A DNA stretch of 64,000 nucleotides, taken from the NCBI RefSeq assembly GCF_020881035.1, contig NZ_JAJITC010000005.1, forward strand, positions 372,001 through 436,000, given 5' to 3'. The first letter of the stretch is position 1. Each line of letters begins with the position of its first letter. This DNA comes from Paraburkholderia translucens (GTDB taxonomy: Bacteria; Pseudomonadota; Gammaproteobacteria; Burkholderiales; Burkholderiaceae). This document shows, one piece after another, positions 38,913-46,865 of the stretch. Position numbers and translations under genes: made by a program. A model generated the notes under the pieces. That model was not told the origin of the DNA. It saw only the letters and a program-made list of their open reading frames with translations, and searched no databases.

Positions 38913-40120
38913 TGCGCGTTCCTCCATTTTTCCGAATAGATCTCGTCGATCCAGCGACAATAGTCGACGAGAGGCTGCCGCACCCGTTGCAGCGACTTAG
39001 CCGCGCTGTGGTTGCTGCTGATGTCGAAGACGGTCGAGAATGCCAATGCCCCAGTGCTCATCACCGAACTCGCCGGTACCTCGATGGAATGCAGCCAGTT
39101 TTCGTACGCGCTTTGCGCCCATGCGCGCACGATCGGCGCAGACGAGTTCCTCCCGTAATCGACCCGCGACAGCACGAGCGACACGAAGTCGTATTTCTTG
39201 TCCTTCTCGAATTTAATGAAGCTTTTGGACACGTCCGAAAAAAGCCGCCAGAAAGATAGCGAGCTGATGAAATCCAAATTCTCCGGCACCATCGGCATCA
39301 CCATCGAATCCGCGGCCATCAGCGCGTTCAGATTGAGATACGACAGCGACGGCGACGTATCCATCAAAATGTAGTCGTACTTCTTGCGCAGCGGCTCAAG
39401 CCCCTGACGAAGCACGGTCCAAAAGCGGAAACCCGGCCGGATCTTTTGCATGGCGGGCAAATGGAACTCTGCGCCGATCAGTTCAGTGTGCGCGGGGATC
39501 ACGTCGATACCATCCCAGTAGGTCGACTGGACCCGTCCTTCCAGGCCACCTTCGATGTCCTGGTCGTACACGTACGGCAACACCGTATCTTCGGGCGTCA
39601 CGTCTTTTTCCGCGTACAGGCCGCACAGTTCGGAAAGCGACGCCTGAGGATCGAGATCGACCACCAACACTTTGCGTCCCCGCAGCGACAATCCCTGGGC
39701 GAGGCACATCGTCGTCGTCGTCTTGGCAGATCCGCCTTTGAGCTGAGCCGTGATAATGATCTTGCCGTCTGGCTCCTTCAGGCGCGTGACCAGCGGAGTC
39801 TGGTAGATGTCGGAGATCTTCTGCACCCAGATCCGCGCTTCCTCCAGCGTGAAGGTCCGGGTTCGGCCCGTGCCGGCCGCCGTTCCCGAAGGCATTTCTC
39901 CGTCGCCTTTGGTCGCGAGATACTGAACCTGCGAGTGTGAGATGTTGCACATCTCGGCAATCTCGCCAGTCTTGAAAACGGGAGCCGTTTTACGAGGACG
40001 CGGGGCTAGGATCGTGTCGCGCAGTTCGTTAGTGAAAATGGTGACTTTTTCTGCGAACTGACTGATCTGCTCAAAGTGAACAGTTCTGTCCACGGCAGGA
40101 AGTTGGCTCGTTCTGACCAT
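38909..40120 (-). CDS. parA: ParA partition ATPase with N-terminal DNA-binding domain
   Basis: 403 residues. An N-terminal region of about 110 residues includes a MerR/HTH-like segment (FKTGEIAEMCNISHSQVQYL), as in type Ia ParA proteins that repress their own operon. The ATPase follows, with deviant Walker A (LKGGSAKTTTT), switch I region LVVDLDPQASLSELCG and Walker B ILMDTSPSLSYL. The start codon sits inside a 12-bp inverted repeat (40119-40158), a likely autoregulatory operator. It forms an operon with parB and is divergent from rep across the iteron region. Confidence 0.94.
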   Translation of the reverse strand: MVRTSQLPAVDRTVHFEQISQFAEKVTIFTNELRDTILAPRPRKTAPVFKTGEIAEMCNISHSQVQYLATKGDGEMPSGTAAGTGRTRTFTLEEARIWVQKISDIYQTPLVTRLKEPDGKIIITAQLKGGSAKTTTTMCLAQGLSLRGRKVLVVDLDPQASLSELCGLYAEKDVTPEDTVLPYVYDQDIEGGLEGRVQSTYWDGIDVIPAHTELIGAEFHLPAMQKIRPGFRFWTVLRQGLEPLRKKYDYILMDTSPSLSYLNLNALMAADSMVMPMVPENLDFISSLSFWRLFSDVSKSFIKFEKDKKYDFVSLVLSRVDYGRNSSAPIVRAWAQSAYENWLHSIEVPASSVMSTGALAFSTVFDISSNHSAAKSLQRVRQPLVDYCRWIDEIYSEKWRNAQ

Positions 40121-40158
40121 TCTGAGGTTTTTCCATAAAATTCCGGAAACCTCAGAAT
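40119..40158. promoter_or_regulatory. inverted repeat over the parA start, candidate ParA operator
   Basis: ATTCTGAGGTTT (40119-40130) and AAACCTCAGAAT (40147-40158) are perfect 12-base arms with a 16-base spacer. The left arm covers the first bases of the parA start codon. No strong Shine-Dalgarno sequence is visible before parA. Type Ia ParA proteins bind such repeats through their N-terminal HTH; the link here is inferred from position. Confidence 0.6.
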
Positions 40159-40296
40159 ACAGGAAATGCTTGAAAATAGCTTTTTAAATTACTGTTTTTA
40201 CGCAGATTTTTTATAGCCTTTCGCATTTTCGCATCGTTTGGGCCGCCGAACCGCGCGCTAAGGTCAGCCAGTCTCGATAATCCGAGGTGTCTGAAA

Positions 40297-41115
40297 GCAC
40301 AAATGACCTCACCTTCCCCTTCGATTCTCCCAACGAAACCACCGTGCCTGCTTAAAATCCAGGCCCGTGGTGAGGTCATTTGTGCATTTTCTCATTTTCA
40401 CGCTTCCACCACAGCCGCATCCAGCACAACCAACCTCACCTTTCGAGAGATTTCGCCGTGCCCAAGCCGGCACGTTGGCGACTCACCGCACCAATGCACA
40501 ATGAACCTCACCTACCAAAACATCCGAAAGCAGGGGAAGACAGGTTCGCTCGAAGCACACTTCCGGCATTCGCGAACCCCCATCCCCTTAGACGCACAAC
40601 CAACCTCACCGTCGAGTCAGGCCCGCTCCGCTTCCATTGACGATTGCACAATCAACCTCACCATGCTGCGCTGCGCCATTTTCTGGCGGCATTTGTTTCC
40701 CATGCCGGTTGGTTCGTTTTTTTTAAAACGACAGCAAACCAACAAACCTACACGGAGCCCCGATTTTCAATCCATTCAACAAGTTAAGGTCCCAAAGGTG
40801 AGGTACGTTGTGACAATGGTGAGGTCTGGTGTGTCCAGAGGTGCGGTTGGTTGTGCAGCAAGGTGAGATCAATTCCTCATCAAGGTGTGGTTCGCTGTGC
40901 TTGACCAAAGCACCAACGCCCAAAGGTGAGATCGGTTGTGCGCGAGCGCGGCAACATGAGCGGAGGGGCCGCCGCATAAGGCTTCGCCGAAGGACGTGCC
41001 TCCCTTGAAGGTGAGATTCTTTGTGAGCATGGTGAGGTTCTGTGTGCGAAACCGCGGAGTGAGCGCCTAACCGGCAGCTTCGCCGCGGCCGTTCTAATGG
41101 TGAGGTTCTGTGTGT
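40297..41115. repeat. iteron array of the replication origin
   Basis: About 15 copies of a 17-bp repeat, consensus GGTGAGGTNNNTTGTGC. Copies in reverse orientation start at 40297, 40424, 40496, 40594 and 40646. Forward copies start at 40369, 40797, 40818, 40840, 40862 (degenerate), 40884, 40925, 41010, 41031 and 41099. The copies at 40297 and 40369 are exact reverse complements. The array fills the divergent gap between parA and the initiator gene, where Rep should bind to open the origin. An AT-rich stretch at about 40135-40225 and another near 40705-40760 are candidates for the unwinding element. No DnaA box was recognised. Confidence 0.9.
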
Positions 41116-41146
41116 TGACAGCTCACCACCGCGTGCTTACAGTCCC

Positions 41147-42577
41147 GTGAGCGAAAAAAAGTGGATGAAGAATATGGCCGCGGACCATCCGGAAGAGGGC
41201 AAGTCGAAAGCGACGTCACGGCAGATGGCGCTCGCGCTGTTCGAGGACATGTTCGATCAGGGGTTGCGCATCAACGAGGCCAATCGCGAGATCGGTTATC
41301 AGCGCAACGACTTCTTCACCGAAATCGTCAACATGGGGCTGCCGGCACGGCGCTTTCTCGATGCCGCCTACTTTATCGTCGCGCAGGAGCCCGAGCAGCG
41401 CGACCAGTACGACGTCGAACTCAACTATTTCAAGTGGTTGATGCGTTACGACAGCCGCAACTTGAAGCACCTGCGCACGATCGCCGACGAAGCCCAGAAC
41501 GCGAAAGTCCGCGTGACGAACACGCCGGCGGACCGCGATCCCAGCGAAGACGATCTGTGGGTGCAGGTTCAACTGATCGGCATGGTCGGCTTTCATCGCG
41601 GACGCATGCGTTTCGACGTGCATCCGCGACTTGTGCCGCATATCCGCGATCCGCAGAAATCGCACTGGCTGAGCTTGCGCATTTCCACCGCGTTCACGCG
41701 TAGTCTCGCCCGCGCGGTCTACGACAAGGTTTTACCTCACGTTCCAGCTGGACGCACCGACTGGATCCAGCTCGAGGAAATGCGCAACTGGCCCGGCAAA
41801 ATGGGCGCGAACGCGGCCATCTTCAAGTACTTCAAGCGCGACTGGCTCGAGCCGGCCGTACGCGAGATCAACGATGTGTCGGACATCGAGCTGTCCTACG
41901 AGACCCGCACCGCATCCACGACGTCGAAGAAAATCGACCGCATCCGTTTTCTGCTCAAACGCAAGGACACCGCCGACGCGGTGCTCGCCAGCCTCGCGGA
42001 TGCGAGCCATCTGTACAAGATTCTCACCGACGAGTTCGGTCTGTCGACCAAGCAGTTCAGCGAGATATCGGAGAACCGCGATCTCTGGACCGACGAGCGT
42101 ATCCAGCAGGCCGTCGAATACACGCGCTTCAGAATCAAGCGCGGACAGGTCAAGAAGAGCCCCGCGGGTTATCTGATGCGCGCGCTCCGCGACAACTGGA
42201 AGATCTCGGACGCCGAGCGCACGATGGTCGACGTGCAGGCCAAGCTGCTCGCCGACGAAGCGCAGGAACAGGCGGTCAAGACCGAAACGAGAAAGACCGT
42301 GGAGCACAGCATCGCTACGCGCGAAGAAGAAGTGCGAGCGCGTATGAACGACGATTCGCGCAAGGGCCGCGACCATTTCAACGCCGCCGATGCGAAGACG
42401 CGCAAGGAACTGATGCACGCGTGGACGACCTCCCGCGAAGGCAAGCTGATGCTGCGTAGGATGAAGCTCGAACCGTCGACAGTCAGCGAAGACGCGATCC
42501 TCGCAAATACCGAGCTGGTCTGGTATCTGGGGCAGTTCGTGTTTGGCCGCATGAATGCGGCGCGCGCGTCGGCGTGA
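41147..42577 (+). CDS. rep: replication initiator protein (Rep_3/RepB-type winged helix)
   Basis: 476 residues from a GTG at 41147; ATG 41165 is an alternative. Two winged-helix domains fit: WH1 around residues 90-280 (VQVQLIGMVGFHRGRMRF, WLSLRISTAFTRSLARAVYD, WLEPAVREINDVSDIELSYE, KIDRIRFLLKR) is the pattern of iteron-binding initiators. The C-terminal 150 residues are strongly charged and helical. It lies directly next to the iterons; the last iteron ends 31 bases before the start, so Rep may repress its own expression. Together with parAB it marks this as an autonomous replicon. Confidence 0.88.
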   Translation: MSEKKWMKNMAADHPEEGKSKATSRQMALALFEDMFDQGLRINEANREIGYQRNDFFTEIVNMGLPARRFLDAAYFIVAQEPEQRDQYDVELNYFKWLMRYDSRNLKHLRTIADEAQNAKVRVTNTPADRDPSEDDLWVQVQLIGMVGFHRGRMRFDVHPRLVPHIRDPQKSHWLSLRISTAFTRSLARAVYDKVLPHVPAGRTDWIQLEEMRNWPGKMGANAAIFKYFKRDWLEPAVREINDVSDIELSYETRTASTTSKKIDRIRFLLKRKDTADAVLASLADASHLYKILTDEFGLSTKQFSEISENRDLWTDERIQQAVEYTRFRIKRGQVKKSPAGYLMRALRDNWKISDAERTMVDVQAKLLADEAQEQAVKTETRKTVEHSIATREEEVRARMNDDSRKGRDHFNAADAKTRKELMHAWTTSREGKLMLRRMKLEPSTVSEDAILANTELVWYLGQFVFGRMNAARASA

Positions 42578-42681
42578 CGTCAGCCGGAAATCAGCCCATA
42601 CCGAGCCGATCAGTAAAAAGAGGGGCCGTGCACTGACGAACAGCAACGTCAGCGCAAGACCCCCTTGATACTTCAGAACGC

Positions 42682-44178
42682 TCAGAACGACCCGACCAGC
42701 GAGCCCAGCACGATTACCACGGCCAGCGCGAGCAGCGCGCCGAAAATCGCAACGATTACGATGTCGCGGTAGCTTTCCCGGTGCGTCGAGCCACAGACGG
42801 CGAGCAGCGTCACGACCGCGCCGTTATGGGGCAGCGTGTCGAGTGTGCCGGAGGAAATCACGGCGACCCGATGCAGCAGTCCCGGGTCGATGCCGTACTG
42901 CGCGGCCAGCTGCAGATAAGTGTCGCCGAGCGCGTCGAGCGCGATGGTGAGACCGCCGGAAGCCGAGCCGGTCAACGCCGCGAGCAGATTGGTCGCGACC
43001 GCGAGCGATACGAGCGGACCACCGCCGATGCCAAGCACCCATTCGCGCACGAGTGCGAACGCGGGCAGCGCGGCGATCACCGCGCCGTAGCCGACCAGAC
43101 TGCCGACGCTCATCACCGGCAGCACCGACGCATTCGCACCCGCGCTGACGGTCTCGCGCAGCGCCCGCAAGCGGTGCCGGTTGAGCAGCACCAGCACGAC
43201 GATCGCGACGATGAGCGCCACGCTCACCCCCCACACGCCACCGACTGCGGCAAGCGAGGTCTCGCCCCAACGCGCTTCGCCGAGATAGTCGGCGTCGATG
43301 CGCGGCAGCACGATGACGTTCATCACGAAGTTCGTCAGCACGACGAGCACGAGCGGCGTGACCGCGACGCCGAACGACGGCAGATTCTCGCTGACGCACC
43401 CGCGCTTCGCTTCCTCGGGATCGAAACTCTGCGATACGCTCGCGCGTTCACGCACGAGGTTGTCGCTGGCCGGCGGCGTGGCGGATTTCGCCGTCGTGCT
43501 GAAGCCGTCGAACCCCTCATTGCGTGCCGTGGCGCGCGACTGTTGCAGGGACAGCCACCAAAGCCCAAAGGCTAGCATCACGATACTTGCGATGATGCCG
43601 AGCCCGGGCGCGGCAAACGGCGTCGTGCCGAAGAACGGCATCGGGATCGCGTTCTGGATCGCGGGCGTACCGGGCAGCGCGGACATTGTGAACGTCGAGG
43701 TGCCGAGCGCAATCGCGGCCGGCATCAGACGGCGAGGAATATTGGCGGCCTGGAAGAGGGCGGTGGCCATCGGCGCGAGCACGAAGAACGCAACGAAGAG
43801 GCTGACGCCGCCATAGGTGACGAGCGCGCCACCGATCACGACCGCGAGAATCGCCCGATGCGCGCCGAGCTTCTCCGTCATGTAACCGGCGATTGCCTTC
43901 ACGGAGCCGCTGTCTTCCATCAGCTTGCCGAACAGCGCGCCGAGCAGGAACAACGGAAAGAACTGCGCGAGAAAACGCGCAGCGCTGAGCATGAAGGTTT
44001 GCGTCCAATGCGCGAGAATCGGTTCGCCCGAAATCGCGGCGGCGAGCATGGCGGCGAACGGCGCGAGCAGCAGCACGGTCCAGCCGCGATACGCGAAGCC
44101 GATCAGCAGCGCGAGACTGGCGAGCATGCCAAAGAGGCCAAGACCGATCGCGAGCGGTGACAGGGTGATGGCATCCAT
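42682..44178 (-). CDS. GntP-family proton symporter (gluconate or hydroxybutyrate type)
   Basis: 498 residues and about 12 membrane segments. GALVTYGGVSLFVAFFVLAPMATALFQ, LGTSTFTMSALPGTPAIQNAIP and the C-terminal HRVAVISSGTLDTLPHNGAVVTLL are GntP-family signatures. In relatives this subgroup often imports 3-hydroxybutyrate and is found next to patatin and hydroxybutyrate dehydrogenase genes; the dehydrogenase is absent here. The start at 44178 is 2 bases after the patatin stop, so the two are coupled. A longer frame upstream overlaps patatin and is rejected. Substrate is inferred. Confidence 0.85.
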   Translation of the reverse strand: MDAITLSPLAIGLGLFGMLASLALLIGFAYRGWTVLLLAPFAAMLAAAISGEPILAHWTQTFMLSAARFLAQFFPLFLLGALFGKLMEDSGSVKAIAGYMTEKLGAHRAILAVVIGGALVTYGGVSLFVAFFVLAPMATALFQAANIPRRLMPAAIALGTSTFTMSALPGTPAIQNAIPMPFFGTTPFAAPGLGIIASIVMLAFGLWWLSLQQSRATARNEGFDGFSTTAKSATPPASDNLVRERASVSQSFDPEEAKRGCVSENLPSFGVAVTPLVLVVLTNFVMNVIVLPRIDADYLGEARWGETSLAAVGGVWGVSVALIVAIVVLVLLNRHRLRALRETVSAGANASVLPVMSVGSLVGYGAVIAALPAFALVREWVLGIGGGPLVSLAVATNLLAALTGSASGGLTIALDALGDTYLQLAAQYGIDPGLLHRVAVISSGTLDTLPHNGAVVTLLAVCGSTHRESYRDIVIVAIFGALLALAVVIVLGSLVGSF

Positions 44179-44180
44179 GG

Positions 44181-45224
44181 TCAGACTCCGTCGAGCAACG
44201 CGTCGAGATCCATCGAGGAGCGCACGCCGATCGAATCGCCGTGCTCGGTCAGGAACGCGTCTGCGGCACGCCGGCCCTCGTCTCGCAGCATCGTCAGAAA
44301 GCTCCACTCGGCATTCAGCTTCGACGAGTAGCCGAGCTCGGTCATCACTTCGCTCGAGATCCGATGGATGCGCATTGCCGCCCAATGGCGGCCTTCCTCG
44401 CTGCCGGCGTCCGCCGTGCGGCGCAGCAGGGCGATCATGCGCAGCTCCTTGAGCAGCGGCGCGTTGAAGGCGACCTCGTTCAGGCGGCTGATGATGTCGC
44501 GCGCGGTGCGCGGCGTTTCATGGCGCTCGACGGGATTGACCTGGATCAGCAGCGTGTCGCTCGACGTGCATTCGCGTACCAGCGGCGTGATCGTCGGATT
44601 ACCGGCATAGCCGCCGTCCCAGTAGTCTTCGCCGTCGATTTGCACCGCCTGGAACAACGTGGGCAGACAGCCGGAGGCGAGCAGCACGTCCGGCGTCAGG
44701 TCGCCATTGCGAAACACGCGTGCCCGGCCGGTGCACACCCGCGTCGCGGTGATGAACAGCTTGATCGGCGCGTCGCGCAGATGCGCGAAGTCGATCGAGT
44801 CCTGCAGGATCTTCGCGAGCGGATGCACGCCGCGCGGATTCAGGTCGTAGGGCGAAAACAGCCGCGCCGCCAGATCCATCGCGATGAAGAGCGGCGAGTA
44901 GTCGAGCGTCCAGCGGCCCATGATTACGTCGAACGGACTGCGGCGAAACGGGCTGAACACCGACGCTTCGAACACGCGTCGCCAGAACGCATCGAGCGCC
45001 GCGCGTGCGCCGGCCGCACCATTGAGCTGATAGCCGCTCACCAGCACTGCGGCGTTCATCGCGCCGGCCGACGTGCCCGATATGCCTTCGATCTGCAGCC
45101 ACGACTCTTCGAGTAAGCGGTCGAGGACGCCCCATGTAAAAGCACCGTGCGAACCGCCGCCTTGCAACGCGAGGTCGATGCGGGCGGGTTCGCGGCGCGC
45201 AGGTTGGGATTTTGTGGCAGCCAA
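44181..45224 (-). CDS. patatin-like phospholipase
   Basis: About 347 residues. IDLALQGGGSHGAFTWGVLD forms the oxyanion-hole motif, GISGTSAGAMNA carries the catalytic Ser in GxSxG, and DGGYAGNP supplies the catalytic Asp of the Ser-Asp dyad. Patatin proteins hydrolyse acyl esters of lipids; in PHB-producing bacteria they can associate with storage granules. The start is uncertain: TTG 45224 with GGGAG upstream is chosen because it lies just before the conserved domain; the frame stays open to a TTG at 45302. It is upstream of and coupled to the GntP permease gene. Confidence 0.88.
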   Translation of the reverse strand: MAATKSQPARREPARIDLALQGGGSHGAFTWGVLDRLLEESWLQIEGISGTSAGAMNAAVLVSGYQLNGAAGARAALDAFWRRVFEASVFSPFRRSPFDVIMGRWTLDYSPLFIAMDLAARLFSPYDLNPRGVHPLAKILQDSIDFAHLRDAPIKLFITATRVCTGRARVFRNGDLTPDVLLASGCLPTLFQAVQIDGEDYWDGGYAGNPTITPLVRECTSSDTLLIQVNPVERHETPRTARDIISRLNEVAFNAPLLKELRMIALLRRTADAGSEEGRHWAAMRIHRISSEVMTELGYSSKLNAEWSFLTMLRDEGRRAADAFLTEHGDSIGVRSSMDLDALLDGV

Positions 45225-45626
45225 GACGACTCCCGTAGTGAGGAGTGCTCCGTTTCGCGAGCTGACGCCGCATGCACGGCGGACGAATGAACTGCTGGCC
45301 AACGCTTTGAACTACCGGGTGACATGCAGCGCGCTTCAAAAGCGAAACATCGCACTGCACCATGGGTATTGGATGTGGCTAGTGATTAAAAGTCAAGCGT
45401 ATTCAAGCTGACTCATAGACCAGCCGTAATCGGTCAGTGGCTGTGATCGCCCACTTCCTGATCGCACGGTTGTAACTGGCGGTGCCGGCCAATCTTGCGG
45501 ATCATGTGCTAGCTCACGCGACTTATTGCAAGATAATGTATCGACTCGTATGCCGGATACATTACGACATAATTCGCCTGATGAACCAGGCTATAAAGCA
45601 GGCATCGTCAAATCACGGAGAGCACC
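45225..45626. other. divergent gap with a 9-bp inverted repeat
   Basis: Region between the patatin gene (minus) and the GFA gene (plus), expected to hold both promoters. It contains TAATGTATC (45534-45542) and GATACATTA (45556-45564), 9-base perfect arms with a 13-base spacer, 63 bases before the GFA start. This has the form of an operator for a dimeric regulator. No other feature was seen. Confidence 0.45.
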
Positions 45627-45998
45627 ATGAGCGCCGAGTTGCTGCAAGGATCGTGTCACTGCGGGGCCGTCAAGTTCGAAGTGCGTACAGAAATCGTTCC
45701 GGCCGGCCGTTGCAACTGCAGCCTGTGCCGCCGCAAGGGCGCGCTGATGACGCCGCTGTTTCCCGCCAGCCAGCTGAAGATTCTGAGTGGTGAAGACTCG
45801 CTCACGCTATACCAGTTCAACACGAAGGTCGCGAAGCACTACTTCTGCAAGCATTGCGGAATTTATCCATTTCATCAGACGCGCAAGGATCCGCAGCAAT
45901 GGCGTGTCAATATCGGCTGCCTGGAAGGCGTCGATCCGTACGCGCTCGAAGCCGGCGTGGCCGACGGTGCGAGTCTTTCCGTGCTGGAGGACGCATGA
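45627..45998 (+). CDS. GFA-family (Mss4-like fold) zinc protein
   Basis: 123 residues. Zinc-binding cysteine motifs are present: GSCHCGAVKFE near the N-terminus, NCSLCRRKG and CKHCGIYPFH. This matches the glutathione-dependent formaldehyde-activating enzyme (GFA) family, cytoplasmic proteins of varied and often unknown substrate. Good ribosome-binding site (CGGAGAG). A small open frame starts inside its stop codon. Confidence 0.88.
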   Translation: MSAELLQGSCHCGAVKFEVRTEIVPAGRCNCSLCRRKGALMTPLFPASQLKILSGEDSLTLYQFNTKVAKHYFCKHCGIYPFHQTRKDPQQWRVNIGCLEGVDPYALEAGVADGASLSVLEDA

Positions 45999-46117
45999 AA
46001 CGCCTCTTCGCCATCGCCTTGTTCGTCGCGGGCGGCTTTGCGACCGAGTTCGCGCATCCGTTGCAGTGTTCATTGATCCAGGCGAGCGGCGTGCAACTCA
46101 AACGCCGCGACAGATAA
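45995..46117 (+). CDS. possible 40-residue exported peptide
   Basis: Starts at an ATG that overlaps the GFA stop (ATGA, 45995-45998) and encodes 40 residues beginning KRLFAIALFVAGGFATEFAH, a good signal-peptide or membrane-anchor pattern, followed by a single Cys and a basic end (KRRDR). It ends 7 bases before the response regulator. Translational coupling and the N-terminal pattern favour a real gene, but the length makes it weak; it could be a leader or chance ORF. Confidence 0.35.
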   Translation: MKRLFAIALFVAGGFATEFAHPLQCSLIQASGVQLKRRDR

Positions 46118-46124
46118 ACCATCG

Positions 46125-46865
46125 ATGGAAACCAGCGACCACGTACTGATCGTCGACGACGATCGCGGCATCCGCGAACTGCTTGCCGGATACCTCGAGA
46201 AAAACGGCATTCGCGTCTCCCTTGCGGCCAATGGGCGGCAGATGCGCGCTGCGCTCGAAAACGGCGCGCCCGACCTGATCGTGCTCGACCTGATGCTGCC
46301 GGGCGAAGACGGTCTCGCGCTGTGTCGCGAGCTGCGTGCCGGAAAGTTCCGCACCGTGCCGATCCTGATGCTGACGGCACGCAACGAGGAAGCGGACCGG
46401 ATCGTCGGCCTCGAGATGGGGGCCGACGACTACCTGACCAAACCGTTTGCCGCGCGCGAACTGCTCGCGCGCATCCGCTCGGTACTGCGTCGCGCGCGCA
46501 TGCTGCCGCCCGGCATGCAGGTGACCGAATCGGCGCCGATGCTGTGCTTCGGCGACTGGCGGCTCGACACGACCGCGCGCCATCTGCTCGACGCGGACGG
46601 CACGATGGTCGCGCTGAGCGGCGCAGAGTATCGGCTGTTGCGCGTGTTCCTTGATCACCCGCAGCGCGTGCTCACGCGCGATCAGCTGTTGAATCTCACG
46701 CAAGGCCGTCAAGCCGACCCGTTCGATCGCTCGATCGATCTGATGGTGAGCCGCCTGCGTCAACGTCTGCGGGACGGCGCGCGCGAACCGCGCTACATCA
46801 AGACGCTGCGCAGTGAGGGTTATGTGTTTTCGGCGACGGTGACCGCGATCGGGGATGCGCAATGA
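46125..46865 (+). CDS. OmpR-family response regulator
   Basis: 246 residues. Receiver domain with the acidic cluster VLIVDDDRGIRELL, phospho-acceptor LIVLDLMLPGEDG, switch Thr in LMLTARN and Lys in DYLTKPF. The C-terminal winged helix contains LSGAEYRLLRVFLDHPQRVLTRDQLL and RSIDLMVSRLRQRL. Overlaps its kinase gene by 4 bases (ATGA). Resembles the OmpR branch; its target genes cannot be read. Confidence 0.95.
   Translation: METSDHVLIVDDDRGIRELLAGYLEKNGIRVSLAANGRQMRAALENGAPDLIVLDLMLPGEDGLALCRELRAGKFRTVPILMLTARNEEADRIVGLEMGADDYLTKPFAARELLARIRSVLRRARMLPPGMQVTESAPMLCFGDWRLDTTARHLLDADGTMVALSGAEYRLLRVFLDHPQRVLTRDQLLNLTQGRQADPFDRSIDLMVSRLRQRLRDGAREPRYIKTLRSEGYVFSATVTAIGDAQ

Noticed and set aside
40297-41115. 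Regularly repeated sequence as a possible CRISPR array
   Set aside because: 17-bp units occur in both orientations with irregular spacing and no cas genes; iterons explain them better.
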